DNA of 64,000 nucleotides from Pararge aegeria (taxonomy: Eukaryota; Arthropoda; Insecta; Lepidoptera; Nymphalidae). The stretch's first letter is position 1. Each line of letters opens with the position of its first letter. The notes beneath the pieces were generated by a model. It searched no databases and was not told the origin of the DNA. It worked only from the letters and a program-made list of their open reading frames with translations. The stretch spans positions 9,920,001-9,984,000 of the forward strand of contig NC_053182.1 in NCBI RefSeq assembly GCF_905163445.1. Direction: 5' to 3'. Position numbers and translations under genes: made by a program. Of this stretch, positions 1 to 11,989 are shown piece by piece.

Positions 1-350
1 AATAACCTCGCTGTAATAAATGTGTTTTAACACATTCTTTAAACATATGCATTGGTAGGTCCAAAATTACCTTAGGAATCATATTATAAAAGCGTATACT
101 CAATCCCACAAATGACTTCTGCAACTTTCGCAGACGATATGCAGATGTCACTATTTTATGACCATTTCTTGTAAGTCGACTGCTTATATCCACTTTTTGT
201 TTTTGACTAATATGTTGTCTTACAAATACTACATCACGTAAGTAAAAGGCGTTATACCCTTTCCATGCGATGTTTTCTTCAAGCACTAGCCGCCATACTT
301 CACACCATGTGACAGGTCACATAAAACCACAGCATTGTGACTTTTTCCGA
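1..350 (-). mobile_element. LINE ORF2 C-terminal fragment, minus strand
   Basis: The reverse complement encodes a decayed reverse-transcriptase C terminus with SAYRLRKLQKSFVGL and FYNMIPKVILDLP, nearly identical to the plus-strand copy at 1340-1800. The fragment is cut by the window edge and its upstream part (about 180-350) is frame-shifted. It is a 5'-truncated non-LTR element; CR1/Jockey-like is a guess. Confidence 0.6.
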
Positions 351-731
351 TATACATTTCAGTACAGAATATAATTTCCAGCGGGAGTCCCACACGTTTT
401 GTTTTTGTAACAGTACGTGCGGGTCATTTCCGAATTAGCCAAACTGGCCAATCGGGAGGGTACGGCCCTCGAGGCGTTGCCTCCTTACCCGGGACTTATT
501 TGCGGAAAATTTGAACAATTAGTTGTTGTGCTTTTTTATGTGGAAAAACATAAAAACTAAGGCTTGGCCTCTTGGCTTCGAGCTTTGTGGACAAATATCA
601 ACACTGACTCATTGACGATAATTGTGAAATTTTATAGTGCCTACTGACGTTGAATACAAGATCCATAAGGATCCATTAATGAGTAAATGAATCTTCGGAA
701 TTCCAGCTGTCTACCTTATTTTGGGGTTGTT

Positions 732-796
732 ATTGGTGTGATATATTGGTGTGATATATTGGTGTGATATATTGGTGTGATACAATGGTGTGATAT
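732..796. repeat. 13-bp tandem repeat, five copies
   Basis: Unit ATTGGTGTGATAT repeated five times head-to-tail; the fourth and fifth units differ by one base each. It is a minisatellite in the spacer between the two inverted LINE fragments. Confidence 0.9.
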
Positions 797-1143
797 AAAA
801 GGTTCATAACTTTTTTTTTACGGGCGATTTACGCATGGTATAACTATAATTTCTGACCTACAATATTTTGTATAAACTCAATAACCGAAAGGAAATAAGA
901 CACCAGTCACTATATCTATTTACAATTTGATCTTTTACAAGCAACACGCCTTTTTTATAAAGTAGAGATTAAAGGCTCAGGTACTAAAATGTAATCACAT
1001 GTTTGGAAGGTATAATGAGAGGAATTTAGTGTTCCGGACCACCCACATAATCTGACGTCATAAAAGTCCAGGGATAGAAATAAAATATATACATATCGCA
1101 TAAAGCTTCCTTGCAAAGCCATTATGCTTCAATTACAGAATCT

Positions 1144-1205
1144 TAAATGAAATATGACAGAAGGAGAGTAAATGAAACATGACAGAAGGAGAGTAAATGA
1201 AACAT
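1144..1205. repeat. 25-bp tandem repeat, 2.5 copies
   Basis: Two full units (1144-1168, 1169-1193) and a partial third. The unit begins TAAATGAAA and contains GACAGAAGGAGAG. The units differ at one position. Confidence 0.85.
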
Positions 1206-1339
1206 TTAAGAGTACAAATTTTACCTTCTCTTTTTTTAAGTAATCATCAAATTATGCTCCATTTACGTATATTGGATATAGAACGTGATGTATTGAATTA
1301 AAAAAATAGACATAAGCTAACAAATACAATAAAATACTA

Positions 1340-1800
1340 AATAACAGTCGACTAACTAGAAACGGACATAAATTAGTGATATCTGCATATCGTCTGAGAA
1401 AAGTACAGAAATCCTTTGTGGGGATGGGTATATGCTTTTATAACATGATACCGAAGGTAATATTAGATCTACCTTTACCTAAGTTTAAACAATATATTAA
1501 AACACATTTAATAAATCGTGGTTACTACACGATTGATGAATTCCTAAACGACAAGGCTGCTTGGAAGCAGGCCACTCCGCTCCGATCTCTCACAAAACAG
1601 AAAAATTCTAAAGATTGTTAAACTTTAAAATGATGTTGGAAAAGAGCAATCTGCTGAGTTTCTTGCCGGCTCTTCTCAGTGGTATCTGCCTTCCGAACCG
1701 GTGGTAGAGTCACTACAAACAGACTTAACGTTTCATAAGTGCTTATTAATTAGGCCTACTTGAAATAAATGAATTTTGAATTTGAATTTGAAAATAAAAG
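1340..1800 (+). mobile_element. LINE 3' end: ORF2 C-terminus plus 3'UTR
   Basis: The frame to the stop at about 1621 has SAYRLRKVQKSFVGM and FYNMIPKVILDLPLPKFKQY, a LINE C terminus. It is followed by the typical lepidopteran 3'UTR (ctgagtttcttgccggctc, ccgaaccggtggtagagtca, aggcctacttgaaataaatg) and a GAATTT-type tail near 1770-1795. It is 5'-truncated. The same 3' end recurs at 61130-61300, and the ORF part recurs inverted at 1-350. Confidence 0.7.
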
Positions 1801-1854
1801 ATTTAAAAAATATATAGTTATCGCAGACCGAAGGAAATAAAGCTTTATCAGCAT

Positions 1855-1945
1855 TTTATATTATGACTTTCCACTACAAGTTAGCCCTTGACTGCAATCA
1901 CATCTGGTAGTAAGTGATGATGCGGTTAAAAATGTTAGTGTCCTA
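1855..1945 (-). repeat. SINE-B 3' fragment, reverse orientation
   Basis: Reads as the complement of the SINE-B 3' body (ccactacaagttagccctt, actgcaatcacatctggta). It is truncated and has no tRNA head. Confidence 0.5.
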
Positions 1946-2434
1946 TTGAGTCCTCAATAGTTTTTACACGGCGTACCGATTTTATTTAGGCTGATGCAAA
2001 TCGGAATTATTAAAAATCTCGCTTTCTTATTGCCAAACGTACACTAGTCTCAGTTGTTTGATTGAGTTTCTCATTCATTCTGTGTAATTTTAAACAGTAA
2101 TGCTCATCAGATAACATTAAGCTGTATTGGACAACACAGGCCACAATTTTTTTTTTAATCTACCCAGATAAAGTTTATGGTGAAAGTTTCTCATGTTATA
2201 TGTTGCGTTTAGAGCAGTGTTTGCTTGAGATCAAGGATTTAATCACTATGATTAACGCTGAGGGTTATCATATGGGATCCTAACGCAGGATATAGACAGA
2301 CCCAAATGGCCTCGTTTCTGTGTTTATTTAGCATTCGGATGCAGGATGTAGGCTTGTACTTTGTATGATATAATAATTGATATATATATATATATATTTT
2401 TTTAATTTGGTAACTGCTCTGCTCTGTGTACAAC

Positions 2435-2585
2435 CTAAACCTTAAGTCTTTGTTGGGTTGCCTGGCAGAGATCGCTTTTTAGCGATAAGGCCACCCATTG
2501 TACCTTTGTTTTATTGTGTTGTTTTTGTTTCTAATTTAATTTCTGTTAGGTGTACAATAAAGTGTATTTTCATTTTCATTTCACG
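2435..2585 (+). mobile_element. LINE 3' end, 'ttgcctggcagagatcgct' family
   Basis: Contains gggttgcctggcagagatcg, tagcgataaggcc and an aataaagtgtattttcattt tail, a common lepidopteran LINE 3' terminus. A second, more decayed copy is at 6180-6300. Confidence 0.5.
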
Positions 2586-3683
2586 ATTGCTAAATCAGAA
2601 CAAACGTTGAATCGGTAGGTACGTACCCATTTTTTAAGCTTAAGTTAAGCTTCTTCATTTTGGATTCAAATTAGACAGTATAAGACATATTGTTTTGGCA
2701 ATTAAATTAAATGCTAATCCTAGCTCAGCCGTAATTTAAGACGAATCCGCTTCAACTACAATGTCAATTCGTCATTATCAACCTTGTGGCTCGGATGTTC
2801 AGGAGGTTCGTTGGCGAGATCAAAATTTCTAGGCTGAAAACGGTTAAACTAACCACTCACTATACGTTCGTTAGTAGGGTTAGGTTCAAACACGTTATTT
2901 ATATTGCTCACTGTTTGAATTATTTTCTTGTAATATCAATATATAATTTCACTAAAAATCATGGTTGGAAATGAAACTAAAGTTCAAATAAAGATCCTAA
3001 CTAAATTTTTGAACCAATGTAAATAGAGGAGGAAAAACAAAATGTTTTTGCGGATGAAAAAATAATTTTAAATTTGGAATTCCAACTCATGCTGCAGCTG
3101 TTGGACAAAATTCAAATTTTTCAATTAATTAGTAATATATCGTATTCTCTCTTTATCTAATATCGTATTATAATTACTGATTTACTTCGTGTTTACAGAT
3201 ACATTTTTGTGGTCATTGCGTATACTGACATAAGTCGTACATTAGTGCACAATACAATAGTAGTGCACAATACAATTAGTATTCAATAATAATTTCATAT
3301 ATGTTGTTTGCACGGGTATTTGTTTTCTAATAAGTAATAACATAACCGTGGAATTGGAAACGTGCCTACAATCCACCAAAAATTAAAGACGTTGTTTTTG
3401 CCAGAGATTGGCTTATTGGGACTATCTTATGCATGAAGTTGACCTGCTATTGGGGATAGAATGAGTTCTACTTAGAACACCAGTTCGTTCCGTTTCCTGT
3501 TTTATTTAACTTTGCGTGTTCATGCAAATCCTAATGGACTTGTTCCGAGAAGTTTGCAATCGATTAGAAATCCAATGGAAAAGTGTTCGCCATTAATACA
3601 TAAAATCCATAATAGCTATATGGTAACAAGTATATGGTGTACTTGTTTGATATACTTTAAATGAATTAGTGTACAGTCAAGCT

Positions 3684-3817
3684 TAGTGGCGTGCACTGGA
3701 TTTCTTACCAGGGTATGCATACAGCAGGCAATTGCATGAAATGGCAAAAAACCTCCAAAAAAAAATCCATTTTAGGGTAGGCAGTGCTTTTGTGCATGTA
3801 TGAAGTGGACGCCGCTG
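3684..3817 (+). mobile_element. hAT-type MITE copy 1 with perfect 8-bp TSD
   Basis: Terminal inverted repeats TAGTGGCGTGCAC... and ...GTGGACGCCGCTG, flanked by identical octamers GTCAAGCT (3676-3683 and 3818-3825). TIRs of the CAGTGGCG type with 8-bp duplication fit the hAT superfamily. It is a non-coding, non-autonomous element of 134 bp. Confidence 0.75.
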
Positions 3818-4974
3818 GTCAAGCTGCATTTCATGCTCAAAAACAACCTCATCGATGTAGTGTTAAGCATGTTTAACTACGGTTCGCGAGGTTCTGAGTA
3901 GAAACAAAATTTGTTAGGTATTGAGCTTTTTATGTGACAGTATTCTCAGGACAGTGCATCGTGCCACGGGGGGCTCGTTCAGATATCGGTCCCGGTTATT
4001 ATCACTAACTTGATATGAGTAATACGAGTCGTTAAAGCCCACAAACTAGCATTGGAGCAGCGTTGTGGGTCTATGCTCTAAAACCCTCTTCCCTATTAGG
4101 CAGTACGCCACGTCCTAGCAATGGGACGTTAATAGGCTCAGAGATGTGGTAGAGCTGAAGAGTAATCTACATGCACTACTCAATTTATTAATAAGCGGAT
4201 TCATAAATCCTATGAACTAACTTTGGTCTTTTATGCTTCGATAATAACTTATAGAATACCAGCCCGCGGTTTTTCATAAGTCCAATTGGTTCAGTAGTTT
4301 TTGCTTGCAAGAGTAACAAACATACATCCATACAATCTTTCGTATTATTAATATTAGTAGGACTAGTTGCTTCATACCTGCGTTCTTGGTCTGCGTTTAT
4401 TTCAGTTTTTGACGTGATAACGTCTTATAATTCGATGGAGCCGGCTGCACGCTCGAAAAACGCATGAAGCGTTACCTCGCTCTGAGGCGTTCCATTCAAG
4501 GCTTGAAGTGCAAGCGAGAGCGCGGAACGAGCGACACAGAGGCACAGTCGGCCTCCGCGTTCGACATCTGTCTCTCTCCTACATGAGTGAGCGATGCGTA
4601 CGCGTGGACAACTTCTATACAATAATACATTTACATGTTTTCGGCAAGGATGAAGTGCAGTGAAAAGTGAATGTGGTGTCAATTGTTTATAGCAACGATA
4701 ATATCTATCAAACAAATAAAATTAAAATTTTCTTTTGAAAAATGCCATCAGTATTTTCTTACGACGTTGTCACGTTCAACTATCGTCAGTAAGCCGACTT
4801 TACAGACAACCAATTTTTTTTTTTACAGATCCCAGGAGAACCGTGTCTATGTTACTCTCCATACTTTTACCTATATGCCAAAAAAAAGTCGATTGATTGC
4901 ATAGTTAGTAAAGACAAACAAACTCACTTTCACATTTATATTATTAGTAGCAGATATATTTATAGTCATCAGTT

Positions 4975-5045
4975 CTTTAATGTCCCACTACTGGGCCTGG
5001 GCTCTACTCTCATAAGAGAAAGGGTCCATATTAACTAACTATGCG
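4975..5045 (+). repeat. Dispersed repeat fragment ('cccactactgggc')
   Basis: The cccactactgggcctgggct and tcataagagaaagg segments recall a common lepidopteran SINE body. A related segment (ctattgggcacaggcctcct) lies at 33960-34085. Confidence 0.4.
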
Positions 5046-5397
5046 GCTTACTTATTTGATCTATTTTCATTGCATTAGTGTAGAGTCGTGTTAAAGATTA
5101 TACCAAGCCGGTTTATGTTACATTTCCACTAAGATAGCATCTTGTTGTTACTACAATAGCTGAGATCGTGACCGCTCTGACGATCAGGAGCGAAGATAGT
5201 ATTTAAGCTCTATATCCGCCAATCACTAGGAACGAGGTTGCGTAGTCGTGGGGAAATTAATTTTTACAAGACTGTGTACTTTTGTGATCTACCCGTCCTA
5301 CCTACTGTTGTGTTTTATATTATTCGTGATAAAGGAATCCTTATTATGATATAATATTATGTCATTCACCTTGTTGAATTCATCAAATACTGACTTT

Positions 5398-5530
5398 CCT
5401 GGCGCAGTGATAAACGCTGTGGTGTAAGTGGGAGGTCCTGAGTTCTTGCCAGGGTCAGGGTATGTAGCCGTGTGGATGAAAACAGAGTTTTAGACTTGCC
5501 CTACATCTGAAAAAAGAGATCTACCTCGAC
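5398..5530 (+). mobile_element. tRNA-headed SINE fragment
   Basis: Shows a pol III-like A box (TGGCGCAGTGATAAACG) and a B-box-like GAGTTCTTGCC spaced as in a tRNA-derived SINE, followed by a short decayed body. It is not a folding tRNA gene. Confidence 0.45.
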
Positions 5531-6179
5531 CTATCTCTAGAGATTTCCGAAAAAAACATAAAACGGAAAGACATAGAAAAAATGTCTTTAAGTCACCTTA
5601 TGCACGAGCACTACCGGTATGGCAGTTTTATGTAACAAACGGTAAAAGTATGGCACAAACTTAGTACTTAATGTTGTAGAAATTCTTAATAAATAAGGGA
5701 TTAAAAAAATAAATTTCAATTAAAAATTATAATAAGTCGATATTAAATTAGGTGTAAATATCTAACGTAAGCCAAAATAAACTATAATCACTAGCAAAAA
5801 AGATGGAAACGAAGACGAATATGTACTATTTAGAGACTGGCTACAATATTACAATGTTCGCGTGGGTGTATCACCCCTTCGTATCGTATTAGCTTAGTAT
5901 AAGCAATCGAACCTTCTCGATCAATGCCACCCAGTTAAGCGAGCTATATTTTCAGTAGCCGTAACAGTGAATCGTTATTTTGTCTTACCTACATACAATA
6001 TACACACATACTATTTTATCATTTCTTTTTGTGGCACTTTCTTATTCTTATTTATTTGTTTGTATTTAGTTACAAATATTGTTTTATGTATATTATAAAT
6101 ATTTATATAAGTAATGATGTATTTATTGTATGGGTATATGTATATGTGCACTACCAAACTATTTTCTGTATTTGTTTTC

Positions 6180-6300
6180 TTCGCCATTGGTTGCCTAGAA
6201 GAAATCGCTATGAAGATATAAAGCCGCCAAATTGTATACGTTCTTTTGTGAAACTTCTATTTTTATGTACTTTTTGTGGTGTGCAATAAAAGTATATTCA
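6180..6300 (+). mobile_element. LINE 3' end, second copy of the 2435-2585 family
   Basis: Contains ggttgcctagaagaaatcgc, ataaagccgcc and a gtgcaataaaagtatattca tail with an ATTC repeat. It is 5'-truncated. Confidence 0.5.
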
Positions 6301-6489
6301 TTCATTCATTATATACTTTCTATCAGCCATTGGACGTAGCATAGTGAAAGGAACGCATCAGATGTTCCGGTCTCCCTTTTTATATCGCAGGTTCATGTAC
6401 CTAATGGATGTCCCTGGACTAAATAAAACTCGATCCGCTATAATTTTTCGGCTTCAAAAGCTACCAGAAACTTTATTATGATTCATTTG

Positions 6490-6720
6490 CAGCAGTAGAG
6501 CTTTTTGTGACAGGGCTCGTCCGGAGAAGTACTACAGCCCTCCTTTTTTCTGCCACTAAGCAGAATTGGTGTGTTCCGACCTGAAGAGCATGGTCGCCGA
6601 TGGAATTACAAAGTAATGAGGCGTAACACCTAAGCCTCAGGTTGATACGAGGCGTATTCCTTGAATGCTTTGCGCAGGATCATTCTGTTTCTAGGCGATG
6701 ATTTTTACTTACTATCTGTG
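6490..6720 (+). mobile_element. LINE 3' region, 'gacagggctcgtccgg' family
   Basis: Matches a dispersed lepidopteran 3' end with tttttgtgacagggctcgtc, tctgccactaagcag and gttccgacctgaagagc. Related copies are at 52332-52560 (+) and 63755-64000 (-, split by a MITE). Confidence 0.5.
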
Positions 6721-7121
6721 CGTGGGCCGTCTGCTTAGTTGATCAATTATGGACAAAAGCAGGTGTGATCTCCCTTGGCGGAGTATAGTAAGTCAGGCTT
6801 AATGTTCATTGCCATCAATAATAATTTAAAAAAAAAATTGCATAATAATTAATTCAATTTTTTAACCTGCTAGGATAGTGACTAAAAGGCTTTAATGTTA
6901 CGATGTCGTGCATAAGTCGCGCGTTTGTGAGTCCTGTAAATTTATATTGCTCCCAAGGACAAACTAACAAACCTGACTCTTGATGAGATTGATTGATGTA
7001 ACACTTCCCTTCCCCATTTTTCATTACTTCAAATCAACTGCGGTCGATTAAATTTTATAAGCCTATATTTTTAGCTACACTATAAAACTTCATTTTTGTA
7101 TGGAAGAAAACCACCTCCTAA

Positions 7122-7378
7122 CTATTTATATAAATAAATAAATATACTACGACAATACACACATCGCCATCTAGCCCCAAAGTAATCGGTGCTTGTGTTA
7201 TGGGCACTAAGATGACTTATAAATATTCTATTAAATAAAATACAAAAATACTTATAATATACTGATAAACACCCAGACACTGAAAAACTTTCATGTTCTT
7301 CACAAAAACATTTTCCAGTTGTGGAAATCGAACCTACAGCTTTGGACTCAGAAAGCAGGGTCACCGCCCACTGCAAAT
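7122..7378 (-). mobile_element. SINE-A (tRNA-derived), reverse orientation
   Basis: From the minus strand it starts with a tRNA-like head (B box near GGTTCGATTTCC) and has a conserved body (acactgaaaaactttcatg, taaacacccagacac), ending in the TATTTATTTATATA tail at its 3' end (left side). Other copies are at 12615-12868, 40750-41012 and 41028-41137. Confidence 0.7.
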
Positions 7379-7397
7379 ATATCTACTTATGTACCAC

Positions 7398-7444
7398 GTT
7401 AGAAGTACACTTTAAGGTGGTATACCTTAAAGTGTAATTCTAAC
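7398..7444. repeat. 47-bp near-perfect hairpin
   Basis: Two 21-bp arms (7398-7418 and 7424-7444) are reverse complements with one mismatch, separated by 5 bp. Core arm TACACTTTAAGGT. It lies just beyond the SINE-A head. It may be an internally deleted DNA element or a palindrome. Confidence 0.85.
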
Positions 7445-10400
7445 TTTGATGTGTATTCGATATTTTACATTTATGGATACCGACACTCCTACAGATTTAT
7501 TCAGCGAAATTTTGCCCGCATCTTAATCCGGCATCTCCGCTTTGTTGGGGATTAAATGGAGAGTTTAGGTTTATATTTAAGCATTAAAGATTTTCTGCCA
7601 TTGTGTTCAAAGGAAACATCCGTTCAATTTCACGACATGTTACAGCGGGTATCGTATAACAGCCGGTGCGGGTCGACTGTCTCGATCGATTCTGACCCCG
7701 CTACAACACACTTGCCTTTTAACGCCTTTAAGGTCAGAACACTTTTAGATTTTTCTAAGAATCGTTATTAAGTTTTTTTATAGTTACGGAGTGGTGGCGC
7801 TTTCATGGTTTATTTTTTTTAACTTTGACATGATCAATAAGTACTAGGTGGTTCTCTGTTTGACAATATTGCGTATGTACCTATATATAATACCATAGTT
7901 TTAATGTTTTTTTCAACTAAATGACTTCAATTACCGTGCGAGTCGAGTCAATGTACTAGACATTGAGAAACTAACTTCTATGCATGGAAAAATAAGGTAA
8001 GTGGGTACAAGATGGAGTTTGGAATCTTCCAACGTAATATTTCATCTAAATTCTTAAGTGCTCCGACTTAAGTAGACGAAATTCAATATTCCTAAACGTC
8101 ACTTAATATTTATCCATATATTCAAATGTAAGCATGTTTCCGAGTCGCTTCGGAGTTGTTTAAAATTCCAATTACAAAAACCAATATTGAACTAATACCT
8201 ATAAGAGTAGTAAAAGTGCCTATGAAATAGTATAGGCTTGTGCACGCTGTTATAATCAACGTACTTTTTCTCTTTGACTATGAGTAAACTCCATGTATTC
8301 AAGTTCACTTCTGGAGCATCATGTAAGACAGAAAAGTTTTTATGAGGATAAAGACAGAAAAAAGAAGATATACGACTTTATCAGCGAACAATTTCTTATT
8401 AGTAAAACTCCCATGTTCTACAATATTAAGAGTTGGTTTTTAGTTCTGAGACTCCCGTTAAAAACGGGTGAGTACCTCAGACAGACAGAAAAAAATACCA
8501 AATAGATATAGGTTATGGTATATGGATAGGTTATGGTATCTTTTAATATAATTATAATATCAACTTAAGGGAAAGTTATTTCGAAATCACTTTGAAGGAT
8601 AGCAAAAAAGTACCGGCTAATCTCTGAAAACAACTTTACTGGCATAGAACATTGGACTAGTTGTCTCCCGCGACTTTTGCAGTAGTGTATTCATGTAAAA
8701 TAAATGGGGTAAGTATATAATCATACTTACATAGTGTTAAAATACTATTTAATTCATTCTAATCGGACAGTTAATGTAGAAGTTATCGCGAGTTTAAAAA
8801 ATTAAGGACTACACCGAAACAAAACAGTTATTTATTAGTCTTACAAGAATTAAAACTTAAAAATATGATTCAAAAACGAAAACACACACGGACGAAGTCA
8901 CGGGCAGCTACACAGCTAGTAAAAAATAAAGTTCTTATTTCTCTACGACTCGACGCGACAAATAAAGTTGTAATAATAACTGCAACGTCAATGAGAACTA
9001 TTTGAAAAACTAACCGAACCTAGCCAATGAATATTACATAAGAAGTCACCGGTTTTTTGTGAGGTAGGCAAACCTCTTTTTATTATTGGCCATGATATAG
9101 TAACACGTATTCTGCAAAAATATCAACTGGCTCCATATTTCGAAAAAAGGGCATTCTTATAGCTAATAGGTCCCATTTGAAATCCTTTGGGTACGAGACC
9201 TTAAAATAAATAAAAATTGTATATATTTAATAAGTATATTATATAGGTGTTACAATAGAAGACATCACAAAATTAACATTGTATAATTTTTATCTAATAA
9301 ATTAAAATTAGTAATTATGATTAGTAGACATTTTATATAAGAATAATGTAATAATTGGTAATAGAACAAAGGCTTTTGTTATTTTGTTTATTTCTATTTT
9401 TTATATATAGGTTTTAATAAAAAATATATACATTAAAGAGGGTTTTTGATTTTTTTTTATTATGATCAAACTTAAACATAACTGATTCATTAACAATAAA
9501 GTATAATAGTTATGGAGGTTAACTATCAGCGGGAGCAACCAGATTCCAACAGAGCATCTTACTGCATCGCGACTGTCGATTATAAAAACTAATAAGTGTA
9601 GATTCTTGATACAGCAGGTGGTAGAGCGCATTGTTAGTAGTTCCCTACCTATTCATTTAATACTTCATACATTCTTAATGGTCGATGGGTGGGAGATTGT
9701 ACACTTATAGGAAATGTGTCATACTGCATTTACCATTTATATTTTTGGTACTTCCTGAATGTAGTTCATAGAGAAAGTAACGTTAAATATGGTTTTAAAA
9801 TATATAATATATCGGGAAACATTAAAATAATTTATATTTATTCTAAGTCATTTTAAATTCTAACTAGATCTGCCCGCGACTCCGCCCGCTTGTTCTGCAT
9901 AAAAGTAAAAAGGACAAACCGCATAGCACAAATTAATAAGGTATATTTTATATGATACTAAGGTTTTAGCAAGAAAAAATATCCTGTACCTGATACCAAT
10001 ACATTAATACCATAAAAATCGGCTCATCAATTTAAAAATAAGAGAGTAATTACAGAATTATGCATAAGATCTATTTCCAAATAAACCCCTAATTATTTTT
10101 GAAGATAATAAGTAGAGCCGTCCTATAAAGTACCTCGACAATAAACATCACGTAAATGTCAATGCTTTTGTTCTGTTGCAGTATTAAAAAAAGACATACC
10201 ACACACTTTCCAATTAATAATATTTCATTATTTTCATACTGGAGTATTACCTACCTACCATTTCCGAAGATACATGTTACTAAATATGCATAAAGCTAGC
10301 ATAAAACTGTGAACTTTTAAACTATATTTATAGACAGTCACGCTAAATAACTCTAACAATAGGAGAAGCGTACTGTGACCATTTTGTTTATTCAATTCGT

Positions 10401-10789
10401 CCACTAATCTGTGCGGAGAGCACGTGTGGAGCGCATATGCGCCGGCGCAGCGTTTTCTAACGTTCTCATTGTTCGAAATTACACATTCAATATAGGGCGT
10501 AAATATTTCGACTAAGCTTAAGGGAGAGCTCCAAAAAAAAAACAAAAGTTATACGTTAATAGACGCTGCGTTCTATCAACAAGTGATTTTACAACAACAA
10601 GCATTTTTACTTCATTTCGGAATAGCTGTTGCCCGCGACTTTGTCTTATTACAACTTTTGATTTAGATTAGCTCTTTCAAGTGGATGATTTTTTTTACTC
10701 TACTACAAATACGCCCTTGCGTGCAAGTATCTCTTCTGATGGCAACCAATGATGCAATCTTATATGGTAGGCGGGCTAACCTGAAACGA

Positions 10790-11330
10790 TTTAGCGTTTA
10801 TGGTTTTAATATTTAAAAACTTAAAACCTATACTCGACATGAACACCTTAAAAACTGTGTACTTTGCACAGTCGATATTAACTTATTGCATCACTATTTG
10901 GGGTAGCTGCGGAAAAACACTACTTTTACGGCTAGAACGAGCTCAAAGAGCAATCCTAAAAGTAATGCTTGGGAAGCCAACCCTTTTTCCATCGCGTGAG
11001 TTATATGAAAAATGTGATGTCTTAGCGGTCAGACAAATGTACATTCTCCAAATTATCATACGAAAGCATAAACTATTACATTTTGATCCTGACACACTTC
11101 AAAATAAAAGAAGGTCGGACAAAGTTTGCCAGATCAAACCCTGTAGAACCAAACTTGCGAGAAGGCATTTCTATTATGCTAGTCCAATATTGTACAACAA
11201 AATAAATCATTTCTTAAAAATATACCCGTTGAATCACAGAAATTGTAAATACTATACTACCAAGTGGCTTAAGACGCTGTCCTATAATATACTGATACGG
11301 AAAATATCGTCACTTTAAATTAAAGGCACG
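10790..11330 (+). mobile_element. LINE ORF2 C-terminal fragment (reverse transcriptase tail)
   Basis: An open frame of 172 codons from 10800 to the stop at 11318 with the typical C-terminal motifs of non-LTR elements: ILTYCITIWG, LERAQRAILKVMLGK, LYEKCDVLAVRQMYILQ and YYASPILYNKIN. The 5' part is missing, so it is a truncated copy, though the preserved frame suggests modest age. It is followed by CA repeats, a 29-bp tandem repeat and, further on, a NUMT and a TTA-repeat tail. Confidence 0.75.
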
Positions 11331-11335
11331 GCACT

Positions 11336-11387
11336 ACATACACATACATACACACACGCAGGCATACACACACACACACACACACAT

Positions 11388-11420
<33 letters not shown>

Positions 11421-11425
11421 TAAAC
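11336..11425. repeat. CA-rich microsatellite
   Basis: Interrupted (CA)n with CATA variants directly after the LINE stop codon. Frames through it are compositional. Confidence 0.9.
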
Positions 11426-11465
11426 TGTCGCACACATACGCATACACGAACACGTACATTATAAA

Positions 11466-11552
11466 ATTGTAAATTGTATTGTTTTAGTTGTAATATTGTG
11501 AATTGTATTGTTTTAGTTGTAATATTGTAAATTGTATTGTTTTAGTTGTATT
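11466..11552. repeat. 29-bp tandem repeat, three copies
   Basis: Units at 11466-11494, 11495-11523 and 11524-11552, sharing AATTGTATTGTTTTAGTTGT, with single-base differences. Probably part of the LINE 3'UTR. Confidence 0.85.
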
Positions 11553-11647
11553 ATTTTAATTTTTCTTTGTTTCAGTCTTTTTGTATTTGAGCAAGCCCGG
11601 AGGTGGGCGTTAATAGCTGTAACACAGTTTCTAACTGAACTTAAATT

Positions 11648-11898
11648 TGAGAAATTATTCCAAATCCTGGTAAAATTAAAATATAAACTTCTGGATGTCC
11701 AAAAAATCAAAATAAATGTTGATATAAAATGGGATCTCCTCCTCCTGCAGGGTCAAAAAATGAAGTATTTAAATTACGATCAGTTAAAAGTATAGTAATA
11801 GCTCCAGCTAAGACAGGTAGGGAAAGAAGAAGTAATAAAGCTGTAATTCCAACAGTTCATACAAATAACGGTATTTGATCATAGGATATATTACTAAC
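11648..11898 (-). pseudogene. NUMT: nuclear copy of mitochondrial COI fragment
   Basis: The reverse complement reads as insect cytochrome c oxidase subunit I with mitochondrial codon use: DQMPLFVWTVGITALLL, LAGAITMLLTDRNLNTSFF, DPAGGGDPILYQHLFWFF and GHPEVYILILPGFG. It spans the end of the barcode region, including the classic reverse-primer site (near 11683-11711). The frame is continuous for about 83 codons without frameshift or stop in the invertebrate mitochondrial code, so the transfer looks young. TGA encodes Trp here, so it cannot be expressed from the nucleus. It lies between a LINE 3' region and a TTA-repeat tail. Confidence 0.92.
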
Positions 11899-11985
11899 AC
11901 AGTTGTTACCGTTCCTTAGATTATAAGAATCCATTGTAAATGAGACACAATAAAGACAATTATTATTATTATTATTATTAATATA
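11899..11985 (+). mobile_element. Probable LINE 3' tail with (TTA)n
   Basis: Contains agacacaataaagacaatt followed by a run of ATT/TTA repeats, like the 3' tail of the element whose ORF ends at 11318. If so, the NUMT interrupts that 3'UTR. Family identity is not established. Confidence 0.4.
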
Positions 11986-11989
11986 GGTA

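Noticed and set aside
732..1205. CRISPR-like arrays
   Set aside because: The direct repeats are contiguous tandem units with no spacers, in a eukaryotic genome.
11513..11795. Frames of 65 and 87 codons
   Set aside because: They are readings through the LINE 3' repeats and the COI NUMT in the nuclear code, not nuclear genes.
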